The translations under genes and the position numbers were made by a program. A DNA stretch of 64,000 nucleotides from NCBI GenBank assembly GCA_963753615.1, contig CAVWCW010000016.1, positions 62,001 through 126,000 of the forward strand, given 5' to 3'. The notes beneath the pieces were generated by a model. The model saw only the letters and a program-made list of their open reading frames with translations. It was not told where the DNA came from and ran no database searches. The stretch's first letter is position 1; each line of letters starts with the position of its first letter. Positions 37,313-44,616 of this stretch are shown piece after piece. This stretch comes from CAVWCW01 sp963753615 (GTDB taxonomy: Bacteria > Pseudomonadota > Gammaproteobacteria > Chromatiales > Chromatiaceae).

Positions 37313-37711
37313 CTACTTACACGGCCACTTCTCTGCGGCCGCCCGCATCACGGCATCTTCCGGAGCGATATCGGCAAATTGCGGATTTCGCTCGTACCAC
37401 CTGAGAAAGGTCAAAGCCAATTCAACCCGCGAGAGATCCTTCTGCGGACAAGTGATCGGATCAATGTCTGCGGCCTGGGAAATCGCAGCGTGATAGTGGG
37501 CCAGACCCGTAACGAAACCCAGGCAAAAGTAAACGGCTTTTGTTGCCAGGGGATCATCCGGCGGCGCGTTGCAGACCTCCGCCAGGGCTGCGGCATTGCT
37601 AAGCTCGAAATCCGCTTGATCAAGCAGGTCTTCGCTGGCAAACGCTGATGGATTTGGAAAAATCGTCAACACGAAGATAGTCACTATTGCGACACTAATC
37701 GATTTGAACAT
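37313..37711 (-). CDS. Rap1a/Tai-domain periplasmic protein
   Basis: 132 residues with a signal peptide (VAIVTIFVLTIFPNPSAFA). The mature part has four cysteines and the helical pattern of Rap1a/Tai proteins (KAVYFCLGFVTGLAHYHAAI, ITCPQKDLSRVELALTFLRW, AVMRAAAEKWPCK). Named members are immunity proteins against type VI amidase effectors, but many family members are not linked to T6SS, and none is visible here. A general envelope role is as likely. Confidence 0.75.
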   Translation of the reverse strand: MFKSISVAIVTIFVLTIFPNPSAFASEDLLDQADFELSNAAALAEVCNAPPDDPLATKAVYFCLGFVTGLAHYHAAISQAADIDPITCPQKDLSRVELALTFLRWYERNPQFADIAPEDAVMRAAAEKWPCK

Positions 37712-37830
37712 TAAAGCCCTCCGTCAGTACTGAATAGCCGGTGCTATTGGTCTATAAATCTACGGATTTAAAGAACCGACGCTACGTGATGAAGCATGAT
37801 CGACCTTGGTTGTTGTTTGATCGTGGAAAC

Positions 37831-37845
37831 CGGGGTTAGACCCCG
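37831..37845 (-). terminator. Possible weak terminator hairpin after the arylsulfatase gene
   Basis: CGGGGTTAGACCCCG is a perfect 6-bp stem with a 3-nt loop, 125 nt past the arylsulfatase stop. The following tract is only GTTTCC, so it would be weak. It also belongs to the GGGGTCAGACCCC-like repeat set. Confidence 0.3.
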
Positions 37846-37969
37846 ATATCCAGCACCCCGGCGCTCGTTTGAAGAAATCGGTGGCGAGTCAACCACATAG
37901 TTCCCTCTCCTAGTGTGCTTCGCAGCGCCCGCCGCCGAAGCGCGCGCTGCAAAGCATCGTGCGTCGAAC

Positions 37970-39604
37970 TCAGGTATTGCCGGCGTTGGTGAGTGCCTGC
38001 AGCGCATCGTCCACGTTGAACTTCGCAGGCTTCTGGCGCGGCGGGAACTCCTTGAAGGTGTCGATGTATTCCTTCACGAAGGTCTGCGCCGGAACCAACG
38101 TGAACACACGCCGGATCCACCAGGTCTCGTAGTTGTTGGCCATGTGGTCCGCGCGCTCGAACGGATCCGTGCGCAGGTTGAAGAGCTTGGGGATACGCAG
38201 CGGCACAAACGGTTCGGACCAGACCATGAACCCGTTTTCGCGCTGTTCCTTGAAGACCAGCTTCCAGTGATTGTAGCGCAGGCCGACCAATTCGCCGCCA
38301 TCGTTCCAGTAGAGGAACTCGCGCCGTGGCCAGCCGGCCTCCTTTGCGGCGTCTCTTGTCAGCGTGGGTAGCTTGTGAATCGCCTCTCCGGTCAGGTTTG
38401 GCAACAAATTGTAGCCGTCCAGATGGACCTTGAACGCCTTGCCGTCCAGCTCGGTGCCTTTCATGAGCTGCGCCTTGATATCCGGATTGCCAGCGGCCGC
38501 CATCAGTGTGGGCACCCAGTCGAGAGCGGACACCGTGTTGTTGACAATCACGCCCCCGGAGATCTGAGCCGGCCAGCGCACCAGCATCGGCACGCGGTAG
38601 CCACCCTCCCAGTTGGTGTTCTTCTCACCACGGAACGGCGACAGGCCGCCATCGGGCCACTCGTTGTAGTGCGGGCCGTTGTCCGCTGTGTAGAGGACGA
38701 TGGTGTTGTCAGCGATCTTGAGCTGTTCGAGTTGGTCAAGGATCTGGCCGACATGGCCGTCATGTTCCACCATGCCGTCGGCGAAGATACCGAGCCCGGT
38801 TACGCCCTCGCTCTCCTCTTTCAGGTGGGTGTAGAAGTGCATGCGCGAGGTCGAAACCCAGGCAAACCAAGGGGTGCCGGCCTTGGTATTGGTCTCGATA
38901 AAGCTCATGGCGCGAGCGACGAACTCCTCATCCGCCGTTTCCATGCGCTTCTTGGTGAGCGGCCCGGTATCCTCACAGACCTGCTTGCCCATGGGGCCGA
39001 AGCGCGGATCGACGATATCGCTCTCGGTATCCGTTGCCTTGCAGTCCAGGACGCCGCGGGGGCCGAATTCAGCGCGGAAGGCGGGATCCTTGGGGTAGTC
39101 TGGGTTCTCAGGCTCTTCCTCGGCGTTCAGGTGGTAGAGGTTGCCGTAGAACTCGTCGAAGCCATGCACCGTGGGCAGAAATTCATTTCGATCCCCGAGG
39201 TGGTTTTTACCGAACTGCCCGGTAGCGTAGCCTAGGGGCTTGAGCATCTCGGCCAATGTCGGGTCTTCTTTCTGCAGGCCGATGCTGGCACCAGGGAAGC
39301 CGACCTTGGTCAGACCGGTGCGGATGGGCGACTGCCCGGTGATAAACGCAGAGCGCCCAGCGGTGCAGCTTTGCTCTGCATAGTAGTCGGTGAACAGCAC
39401 GCCCTCGTTGGCGATGCGATCGATGTTGGGTGTCTTGTAACCCGCCAAGCCGCGGCTATAGGCGCTTACATTCGTGATGCCCACATCATCAGACATGATC
39501 ATCAGAATATTGGGCTTCTCACTAGCCGCCTGTACCTGCACGCCTGCCAGCATGAGTGCAGTACCCGCAATGGCGAGCACTTTGTGTCGCATATCGAGCT
39601 TCAT
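37970..39604 (-). CDS. Arylsulfatase (formylglycine type)
   Basis: 544 residues with a signal peptide (MKLDMRHKVLAIAGTALMLA). The catalytic signature CTAGRSAF starts at Cys80, which must be converted to formylglycine by a maturase not present in this window. Metal ligands appear in NILMIMSDDVG and in the later LYTADNGPHYNEW; GKNHLGD near residue 130 matches the second family signature. The enzyme hydrolyses sulfate esters in the periplasm. It lies 71 bp downstream of an outer-membrane channel gene, likely cotranscribed from element 3, a pairing that suggests uptake and desulfation of a sulfated compound. The frame is intact. Confidence 0.93.
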   Translation of the reverse strand: MKLDMRHKVLAIAGTALMLAGVQVQAASEKPNILMIMSDDVGITNVSAYSRGLAGYKTPNIDRIANEGVLFTDYYAEQSCTAGRSAFITGQSPIRTGLTKVGFPGASIGLQKEDPTLAEMLKPLGYATGQFGKNHLGDRNEFLPTVHGFDEFYGNLYHLNAEEEPENPDYPKDPAFRAEFGPRGVLDCKATDTESDIVDPRFGPMGKQVCEDTGPLTKKRMETADEEFVARAMSFIETNTKAGTPWFAWVSTSRMHFYTHLKEESEGVTGLGIFADGMVEHDGHVGQILDQLEQLKIADNTIVLYTADNGPHYNEWPDGGLSPFRGEKNTNWEGGYRVPMLVRWPAQISGGVIVNNTVSALDWVPTLMAAAGNPDIKAQLMKGTELDGKAFKVHLDGYNLLPNLTGEAIHKLPTLTRDAAKEAGWPRREFLYWNDGGELVGLRYNHWKLVFKEQRENGFMVWSEPFVPLRIPKLFNLRTDPFERADHMANNYETWWIRRVFTLVPAQTFVKEYIDTFKEFPPRQKPAKFNVDDALQALTNAGNT

Positions 39605-39675
39605 ACGGTGTTTCTCCTAGGGTTGTTTTGCCGCGTGTGTTTCGGGTGATTCTTTCGTATGGATGCTAGATTCGG

Positions 39676-40527
39676 TCACTTGGGGAACAGGAACTGCCAG
39701 GTGAACTGGAAATTCCAGTCCGGCGCACCGTCCGGCTTTTCGACGTTGTAGTACGCCTCCAAACGGGAATTGATCCCTTGATTACCGACCTTGAACACCC
39801 GGCCGACCCCCGCACCGAGAGGCACGGTCCAGCGGTTGCTGCTACTGGTCTCCCAATTCGCGGTAATAACGATATCGGTCAGGAGGAACCAGCCATTGTC
39901 GAGGTTGTAGTTGAGGAAGGGTTCGATCAGGGTCTGGTTTACTCGTTTGCGATCGGAATCCCCGGCAAAGGACCAAAGCTGCCGGCCAAGGATGCCCGTG
40001 GAACCCCAACTTGGCACCGTGAGCGCGACCCCCGTCATGCCGGCGCTCCATTTGCCGCTCCCCAGTTGGTCGTCGGAGGCCGTCGGCAGATTGATGGACG
40101 GGCCGACACCCCAGATCACCTTGTCGTATTTGACGGGCGAAAAATAGAGCGAATAGTTGATGTCCCCCAGACCGCTCGCGCCGTTACCGGGTTCGGGACT
40201 CGGGTTTCCCGGGCCGGTAATCGCCCCATCGACGTTGGCCAGCGGAATGAGGGCTCGGTTGACGAGATTCCAATCCCCAACGGTTACCGGTATCACCGGA
40301 TTGATATTCAGGATGGTGCCGTCGCCGTTTCCGGCGCCGTAATCGAAGGAAAGTTTGAACGGCAGACTGATGAGCGAGCTGATCGGATTCTGTACGGCCG
40401 AGCGCAAATCCCCACCCCCACCTGCTGCCGCGCTCTTTTCCTCATCCGCGACCGCGGGAATCGACGTAAACCCCAGTGCGAGCGAGAAAGCAAGTGTTCG
40501 CTCGATGATTGACCGATTGAATGGCAT
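39676..40527 (-). CDS. Outer-membrane transporter-like protein (SphA/MetA-pathway type channel)
   Basis: 283 residues with a signal peptide (LAFSLALGFTSIPAVA). Features are LSFDYGAGNGDGTILNINPV, PIPLTN-like IPLANVDG, GLGDINYSLYFSP, WGVGPSINLPTASD and the final strand WNFQFTWQFLFPK, a recurrent proteobacterial outer-membrane beta-barrel often found beside sulfatases and phenol-pathway genes. It has no lipobox. Its start lies 486 bp from element 3, so a leader of about 450 nt is implied. Confidence 0.75.
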   Translation of the reverse strand: MPFNRSIIERTLAFSLALGFTSIPAVADEEKSAAAGGGGDLRSAVQNPISSLISLPFKLSFDYGAGNGDGTILNINPVIPVTVGDWNLVNRALIPLANVDGAITGPGNPSPEPGNGASGLGDINYSLYFSPVKYDKVIWGVGPSINLPTASDDQLGSGKWSAGMTGVALTVPSWGSTGILGRQLWSFAGDSDRKRVNQTLIEPFLNYNLDNGWFLLTDIVITANWETSSSNRWTVPLGAGVGRVFKVGNQGINSRLEAYYNVEKPDGAPDWNFQFTWQFLFPK

Positions 40528-40906
40528 TGAGATATCTCCAAAAGAGTTGTTTCGTATATCGGTTCTTTCAGCGCCCGAACCCGCCGGACAAGGTCCACGG
40601 GCTAGCTCAAACAGGCGTCAGACTTCGTTGCGCGCAGGTCGTCGCTGCGCCCCATGGTCCGTTCCGGCACCGAATGCCGGCGGCAGGCACATCGCTAACG
40701 CGCTGCCCCAGAAATCGAACGTGGGTTTCGCTGTCGATCTTCCTCTTGCCGAAATGGCCAGTCCCTCCGCCGCCCCGCAAGCCCATGCCATCGCCGGTCG
40801 CCGGACATGCGGGCTCAATCGCCCTTGGGAAACGATGGAAAAAGCCTTTCCCGGCATTTTTCGGCATCGCGTTCAAAACCGCGGTTTCCGAACGCTTTCA
40901 TTGTCA
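40528..40906. other. Long leader region without a clear gene
   Basis: Between the channel gene and copy 2 of the repeat I see only short frames with no domain. If element 3 drives the channel gene, this is 5' untranslated leader. Confidence 0.4.
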
Positions 40907-41465
40907 ATCACTTATGACGACTGCAAATGGCGGGGCGTCCTGCCCCGCACCGGCAAAGCTGGAAATCGGCGTTTCTCTAGACGAACCCTAGCCAATCCCC
41001 GAAGCTCTGCCTATACGGCTTTGGTCCTATCCGAGGAGCAAATAACACGGGCGTCGACACTAATCCGGCGTCGGGCTCGATTCGGCCGACCGCTGCGGCC
41101 TGCCCCGGGGCGGCGCTCAAGCACCGCAGGCCGAGAGACCCAGGTCGCGTCGCTCCTGGCGAATATCCAGCAGCACCCGGTCGGCCTCGATACTGGCCTG
41201 CTGGGCGGTATCTATGTCCGGATCCAGATCCACCAGCTCTTCGTACCTGGCCTTGGCAGCCGCGCTGTCTTTCTGATCCAGAGCGATCAACGCCTCCATC
41301 CACACGGAGGCGAGCTGGTGCTCCTTGTTGTCCGACGCGGCGCCGGCCTGGGCCAGAGCGCTCGCCCGTTTGTGCTCACAGCCCCGCAGGGCCTTGTAGG
41401 ACTCGTAGTTGTCCGTGCCGATGGCGGCGGCGATCTCCGCCTCTTCGGCCTGGGTGGCCTGGGCC
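40907..41465. repeat. Direct repeat, copy 2 (parent)
   Basis: Contains the C-terminal half of the intact glycine-zipper gene and its 210-bp downstream flank with element 3. It is identical to copy 1 over the non-coding 210 bp. It is called the parent because the gene continues intact beyond the repeat. Confidence 0.88.
40985..41030 (-). promoter_or_regulatory. Operator-promoter element 3 (upstream of channel and arylsulfatase)
   Basis: Same sequence as element 2: palindrome 41013-41030, 22 nt, TAGGGT at 40985-40990 on the minus strand. It lies just past the stop of the glycine-zipper gene and points towards the channel-arylsulfatase pair. Confidence 0.75.
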
Positions 41466-41776
41466 GTAGCGCTGGCCTGGCCCTCTGCGTACGCCTGTGC
41501 CTCGGCCTGGCGCCGCTGGGTTTCAGCGACAGCACGCTTCTGGTCGTTGCCGTCGGAGATAGAACCGGCGACGCCGCCGGCGGCGGCGCCCACGGCCGCA
41601 CCGACCACCGCATCTCCCAGATCACCGCTGACCAGGCCCACGATGCCGCCGATGCCGGCCCCCACGCCGGCCCATCTCCCGGTTTTTTGTGCTATTGCAT
41701 CGGCCGCCCCCAGGGCTAGCGCCAGCGCCAGGGCCATTCCGGAAACACTTCTTGCGTTAATACCCATTGTCGTCAC
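41117..41776 (-). CDS. Glycine-zipper protein with charged C-terminal domain
   Basis: 219 residues with a signal peptide (SVSGMALALALALGAADAIA). Glycine-zipper helices (WAGVGAGIGGIVGLVSGDLG, AVVGAAVGAAAGGVAGSI) are followed by an Ala/Gln-rich stretch and a helical C-terminal domain (GTDNYESYKALRGCEHKRAS, ALDQKDSAAAKARYEELVD) ending in CGA. The zipper suggests insertion in or clustering at the outer membrane. A truncated copy is at 31 kb. It is directly downstream of the BamA-like gene (47 bp), so it is probably in that unit. Confidence 0.75.
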   Translation of the reverse strand: MTTMGINARSVSGMALALALALGAADAIAQKTGRWAGVGAGIGGIVGLVSGDLGDAVVGAAVGAAAGGVAGSISDGNDQKRAVAETQRRQAEAQAYAEGQASATAQATQAEEAEIAAAIGTDNYESYKALRGCEHKRASALAQAGAASDNKEHQLASVWMEALIALDQKDSAAAKARYEELVDLDPDIDTAQQASIEADRVLLDIRQERRDLGLSACGA

Positions 41777-41823
41777 CTCTTCGTTTCAGACTCGTGGTTA
41801 CAGTCTATCCAGTCCCGCCCTGC

Positions 41824-42979
41824 TCACTGCCAGGCGCTGCCGAACTGCAGATAGACCGCCGTATCTTCCGGCCCCCGGGCCAAATCGATGCCCGCCTGCA
41901 TGCCCAGGCGCCGCGCGATCAGATAACGCGCCCCGGCCCCGTAGGTATGCCGCAGGTCGCTGCCCCCGGAACCGAACAGGTCGTCGAGGGAGTCCTCCGC
42001 CCGCCCCACCCCGGTGAATCCCACCAGGGTCCAGCGCCCGTGCAGGTTCCAACGCGCCTCGACCTCCGTCACCAGGACGTCTTCGCCCTGATAGCGCAGG
42101 GCCGGGATGCCCCGCAGGTCGATGAACGGCAAGGCGTAGAAGGGCGGATCGCCGTCGGCGAAGCGGCCGTCCAGGCGCCAGCCCAGGACCCATTTCGGGT
42201 GCGGATCCCAGTAGAAGAGCGCAGAGGCTTTGTACTTCTGATAGGTGAAATCCCCGATCCAGCTGCCGTCGTGGAACATGGCCTCGACCTCGGCCAGGAT
42301 GCCGCGGTTCGGGGTAAAGACGTTATCCCGAGAATCGTAGCCCGCCAGCAGGCCGAAGCCTGCGGTCTCGTTTTGCCCGAGCTGGCTGGGCGGCAGACCG
42401 GGTGCCTGGTTGCCGTCGTCGAAACCGATATCCATCGATAGGTAATCGAAGCGCCCGCCCAGGAAGAAATCGCTGCCCGGGATGCGGAACATCACCTCCT
42501 GCAGCAGGTACCAGCCGTCGCCATTGAAATCCAGGCCGTCGTCGCCGTTCACCTCGCCGCCGTTGGCCCCGTAGAAACTCAGGTTTATCGAGGCTCGGGC
42601 CAGAACCCCGAGGTAACGGATGTGGTCGTCCTTCCACACCCCGCGATGGGCGCCGCCGGCAAGCCAGGTGCCGTTTTCGGTGGCGGCGCCGAACAGCACG
42701 GACAGGCTGGGCGGGAGCAGGCGTTCGCTGGCGGCCGTGGGCTCTGGCTTGGCCCCCTTGTTCTCATGGAAAAAGACCGCGGCGACCCCCAGACCGGCGC
42801 CGACGGCGCTCTGTGATAATGATGGGTACCGGGAGAAAGCCCCGGTTGTCGATCAGCCAGGTGCTGGCGTCCAACTGACCGTCCAGCGGATCGATGAACT
42901 GATCGAAGAAGCTCGCGGCGGCCGGGAGCGGCCCCAGCAAGGCCGCTACCGCAATGTTCCGAGTAAGCCGCTTGAGCAT
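41824..42979 (-). pseudogene. BamA/TamA-like outer-membrane barrel (bacterial surface antigen domain), frameshifted
   Basis: The first frame from ATG 42979 has a signal peptide (MLKRLTRNIAVAALLGPLPA) and LIDNRGFLPVPIIITE. One base is gained (or two lost) near 42805-42811, and the next frame reads AVGAGLGVAAVFFHENKGAK and an Omp85-type barrel with ETAGFGLLAGYDSRDNVFTP and FIDLRGIPALRYQGEDVLV, ending VYLQFGSAWQ. There are no POTRA domains, so it is a short barrel of about 385 residues, the type often seen beside lipid-related genes. The RGIPALRYQG motif replaces VRGY. Repairing one base restores the gene. Confidence 0.75.
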
Positions 42980-42988
42980 CTTAGCTTC

Positions 42989-43120
42989 TCATCGGGGGCG
43001 AATCCGGGCGTCAAAATCCAAGCCGAGGTCGAGCCCGCCGCCCATCGGCATATCGGGTGTGCCGAAATCGGGCACCTTCATCGGGGTTCGGGCCTGCTTT
43101 CGCAACCGCTGCACACTCAT
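42989..43120 (-). CDS. 43-residue small protein upstream of the BamA-like gene
   Basis: ATG 43120 follows a strong GGGAGGG ribosome-binding site by about 3-5 nt. The product is MSVQRLRKQARTPMKVPDFG, then TPDMPMGGGLDLGLDFDARI and RPR, with a basic N-terminus, Gly/Met/Asp-rich centre and no membrane helix. Its stop is 9 nt before the BamA-like start, so translation may be coupled. No family is known to me. Confidence 0.45.
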   Translation of the reverse strand: MSVQRLRKQARTPMKVPDFGTPDMPMGGGLDLGLDFDARIRPR

Positions 43121-43292
43121 ATTCCCTCCCGCTGGAGCATTGCCCACATTCACTACATTAGCCCCCGGAGTGGATGCTTGGTATTGGACTTTCGGCCAAT
43201 AAACCCGAAGGGCAGACCCGGGACAGCGAAGACCGAGTCCGGCTGCCGCTCAACGCCCGCAGTGATTGGCCCTCTAATTCAGCTATACGCCC

Positions 43293-43373
43293 GCAGGAGC
43301 GCCGCCCTCGGCGCGATTCGGCGCCGAGGCTTGCTCGAACGCTGAATCGGCGCGGGGGCGCGCCTCCTACGAG
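43293..43373. repeat. Inverted pair of REP-like elements
   Basis: Starts GCAGGAGCGCCGCC and ends GCGCGCCTCCTACG, with GCGCGATTCGGCGCCGAG between. This is the layout of a paired gammaproteobacterial REP (BIME-like). It lies between the receiver gene and the small ORF, and can form a long stem that may stop or stabilise transcripts. Confidence 0.55.
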
Positions 43374-43424
43374 ACTTGGAGGCAATTTCCAGACCCAACT
43401 GCCTGAGATAGCTGAAACATTAAG

Positions 43425-43796
43425 CTAATCACTACGCCCGTTGACCATTGCCCATTCGATGGCATCGATCAGCGCCTGGTCGTCGACCGGCTTGCGGAAG
43501 AAGCCGGCGGCGCCGGCTTGGCGAGCGGCGGAACGGGTGGTTTCGGTATCCTGGGCACTGAGAAAGATCACCGGAAGCTGACAGCCCAACCGGCGCAGGC
43601 GCTCCGGGAGTTCCAGGCCGTCGCAGCCCGGCATGCACACGTCGGCCAGCACGCAGCCGCTGCCCGGATCGAAACCGGACTCGGTAAAGGCCTCCACCGA
43701 GGCGAAGGTACGGGTCTCGAAGCCGGCCGAGCGAAGCAACCGGGCCAGGGCCCGGTGCACGGATGCATCGTCGTCGATGATGTAAACCCTGGACAT
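43425..43796 (-). CDS. Single-domain response regulator receiver (FixJ-type)
   Basis: 123 residues, receiver domain only. The acidic pocket is DDD (residues 8-10), phosphoacceptor Asp52 (CVLADVCMPG), Ser/Thr position in LSAQD and Lys in FRKPVD, so all phosphorylation residues are present. There is no output domain. It is closest in style to the receiver of the adjacent FixJ-like regulator. It has a strong GGGGAGCGGGA ribosome-binding site and lies 60 bp from operator element 4, so it is probably made under control of the island regulator and could act as a phosphate sink (FixT-like feedback is inference). Confidence 0.88.
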   Translation of the reverse strand: MSRVYIIDDDASVHRALARLLRSAGFETRTFASVEAFTESGFDPGSGCVLADVCMPGCDGLELPERLRRLGCQLPVIFLSAQDTETTRSAARQAGAAGFFRKPVDDQALIDAIEWAMVNGRSD

Positions 43797-43827
43797 TCCC
43801 GCTCCCCTGGCGGCGCTCGTACACAGG

Positions 43828-43873
43828 ACTCTACGGGGGACGCGGCGGGCTGCCTATAGGGCTTTGGGCCTAT
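43828..43873 (-). promoter_or_regulatory. Operator-promoter element 4 (upstream of receiver gene)
   Basis: Palindrome 43856-43873 (plus strand ATAGGGCTTTGGGCCTAT, perfect ATAGG/CCTAT arms), exactly 22 nt, then TAGAGT on the minus strand (43828-43833). It sits between the regulator gene and the receiver gene. The spacer sequence differs from elements 1 and 2, so the spacing itself is conserved. Confidence 0.78.
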
Positions 43874-43986
43874 GGGCGAATTTCAGCGGCTGCTCGTCCA
43901 ATGCGGGGTGGCGCTCGGGAACTAGCTAGGGCAGATGCTCGCAAGGGGGAAGTGGTACAGATCGGCCGAGCGGCCCGGGGATCCGC

Positions 43987-44616
43987 TCAGCTACAGGCTT
44001 CAGGCTCCACCCCAAGCTTGGCGCACAGCCGGCCCAGCTCGGCGGCGGAGCCCGCCGCGAGTTTCTCCATCGCCCGCGCCCGGTGCAGCTTGACGGTCTT
44101 TTCGGCGATCCCCAGATGGCCGGCAATCTGCTTGTTGCGGGCCCCGCTGAGCACGCAACGCACCACCTCGAGCTCTCTGGGTGTCAGCAGGCCTAGCCGT
44201 GCCTGCGCCGACGCCGCTTCGCCGCTTTCGCCCATTGCAGCCCGCCGACGATCCAGGGCCTGCTCCAGGGTCCGGAACAGGGCGGTCTCGTCCACCGGCT
44301 TTTGCAGGAAGTCGACCGCTCCCCGCTTCATCGCCTCGACACCGCTCGGCAGATCGCCGTGTCCGGTGAGAAATACGATCGGCAGATCGCACCCCTTCGC
44401 GTTCAGCTCCTGCTGCAGTTCCATGCCGCTCATGCCGGGCATTCGCAGATCCAGAATCAGACAGCCGAGCCCGTTCCAGGCCGGCCGGGTCAGGTACTCG
44501 GCGGCACCGGCAAACGTCTCTACCCGGTAACCGCGGCTCGCCAACAGCCGTTGCAGTGCCTTGCGCACCGAAGCGTCGTCGTCCACGATGAACACGGACG
44601 GGGCGTGATCAGTCAT
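43987..44616 (-). CDS. FixJ/LuxR-family response regulator
   Basis: 209 residues from ATG 44616. The receiver (residues 8-120) has phosphoacceptor Asp56 (CLILDLRMPGMSG), LTGHGD and LQKPVDE. The LuxR-type HTH (about 140-205) reads LTPRELEVVRCVLSGARNKQ, IAGHLGIAEKTVKLHRARAM. FixJ-like proteins activate transcription as phosphorylated dimers at short palindromes near -35. The start overlaps the kinase stop by 8 nt, so kinase and regulator are coupled. It is the best candidate to bind the 18-bp palindromes found at four promoters of this island. Confidence 0.92.
   Translation of the reverse strand: MTDHAPSVFIVDDDASVRKALQRLLASRGYRVETFAGAAEYLTRPAWNGLGCLILDLRMPGMSGMELQQELNAKGCDLPIVFLTGHGDLPSGVEAMKRGAVDFLQKPVDETALFRTLEQALDRRRAAMGESGEAASAQARLGLLTPRELEVVRCVLSGARNKQIAGHLGIAEKTVKLHRARAMEKLAAGSAAELGRLCAKLGVEPEACS

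Noticed and set aside
37736..37754. Possible fifth operator (ATAGCCGGTGCTATTGGTCTAT-like) upstream of the Tai-domain gene
   Set aside because: Only the right half resembles the consensus and the spacing to a -10 does not match the other four.
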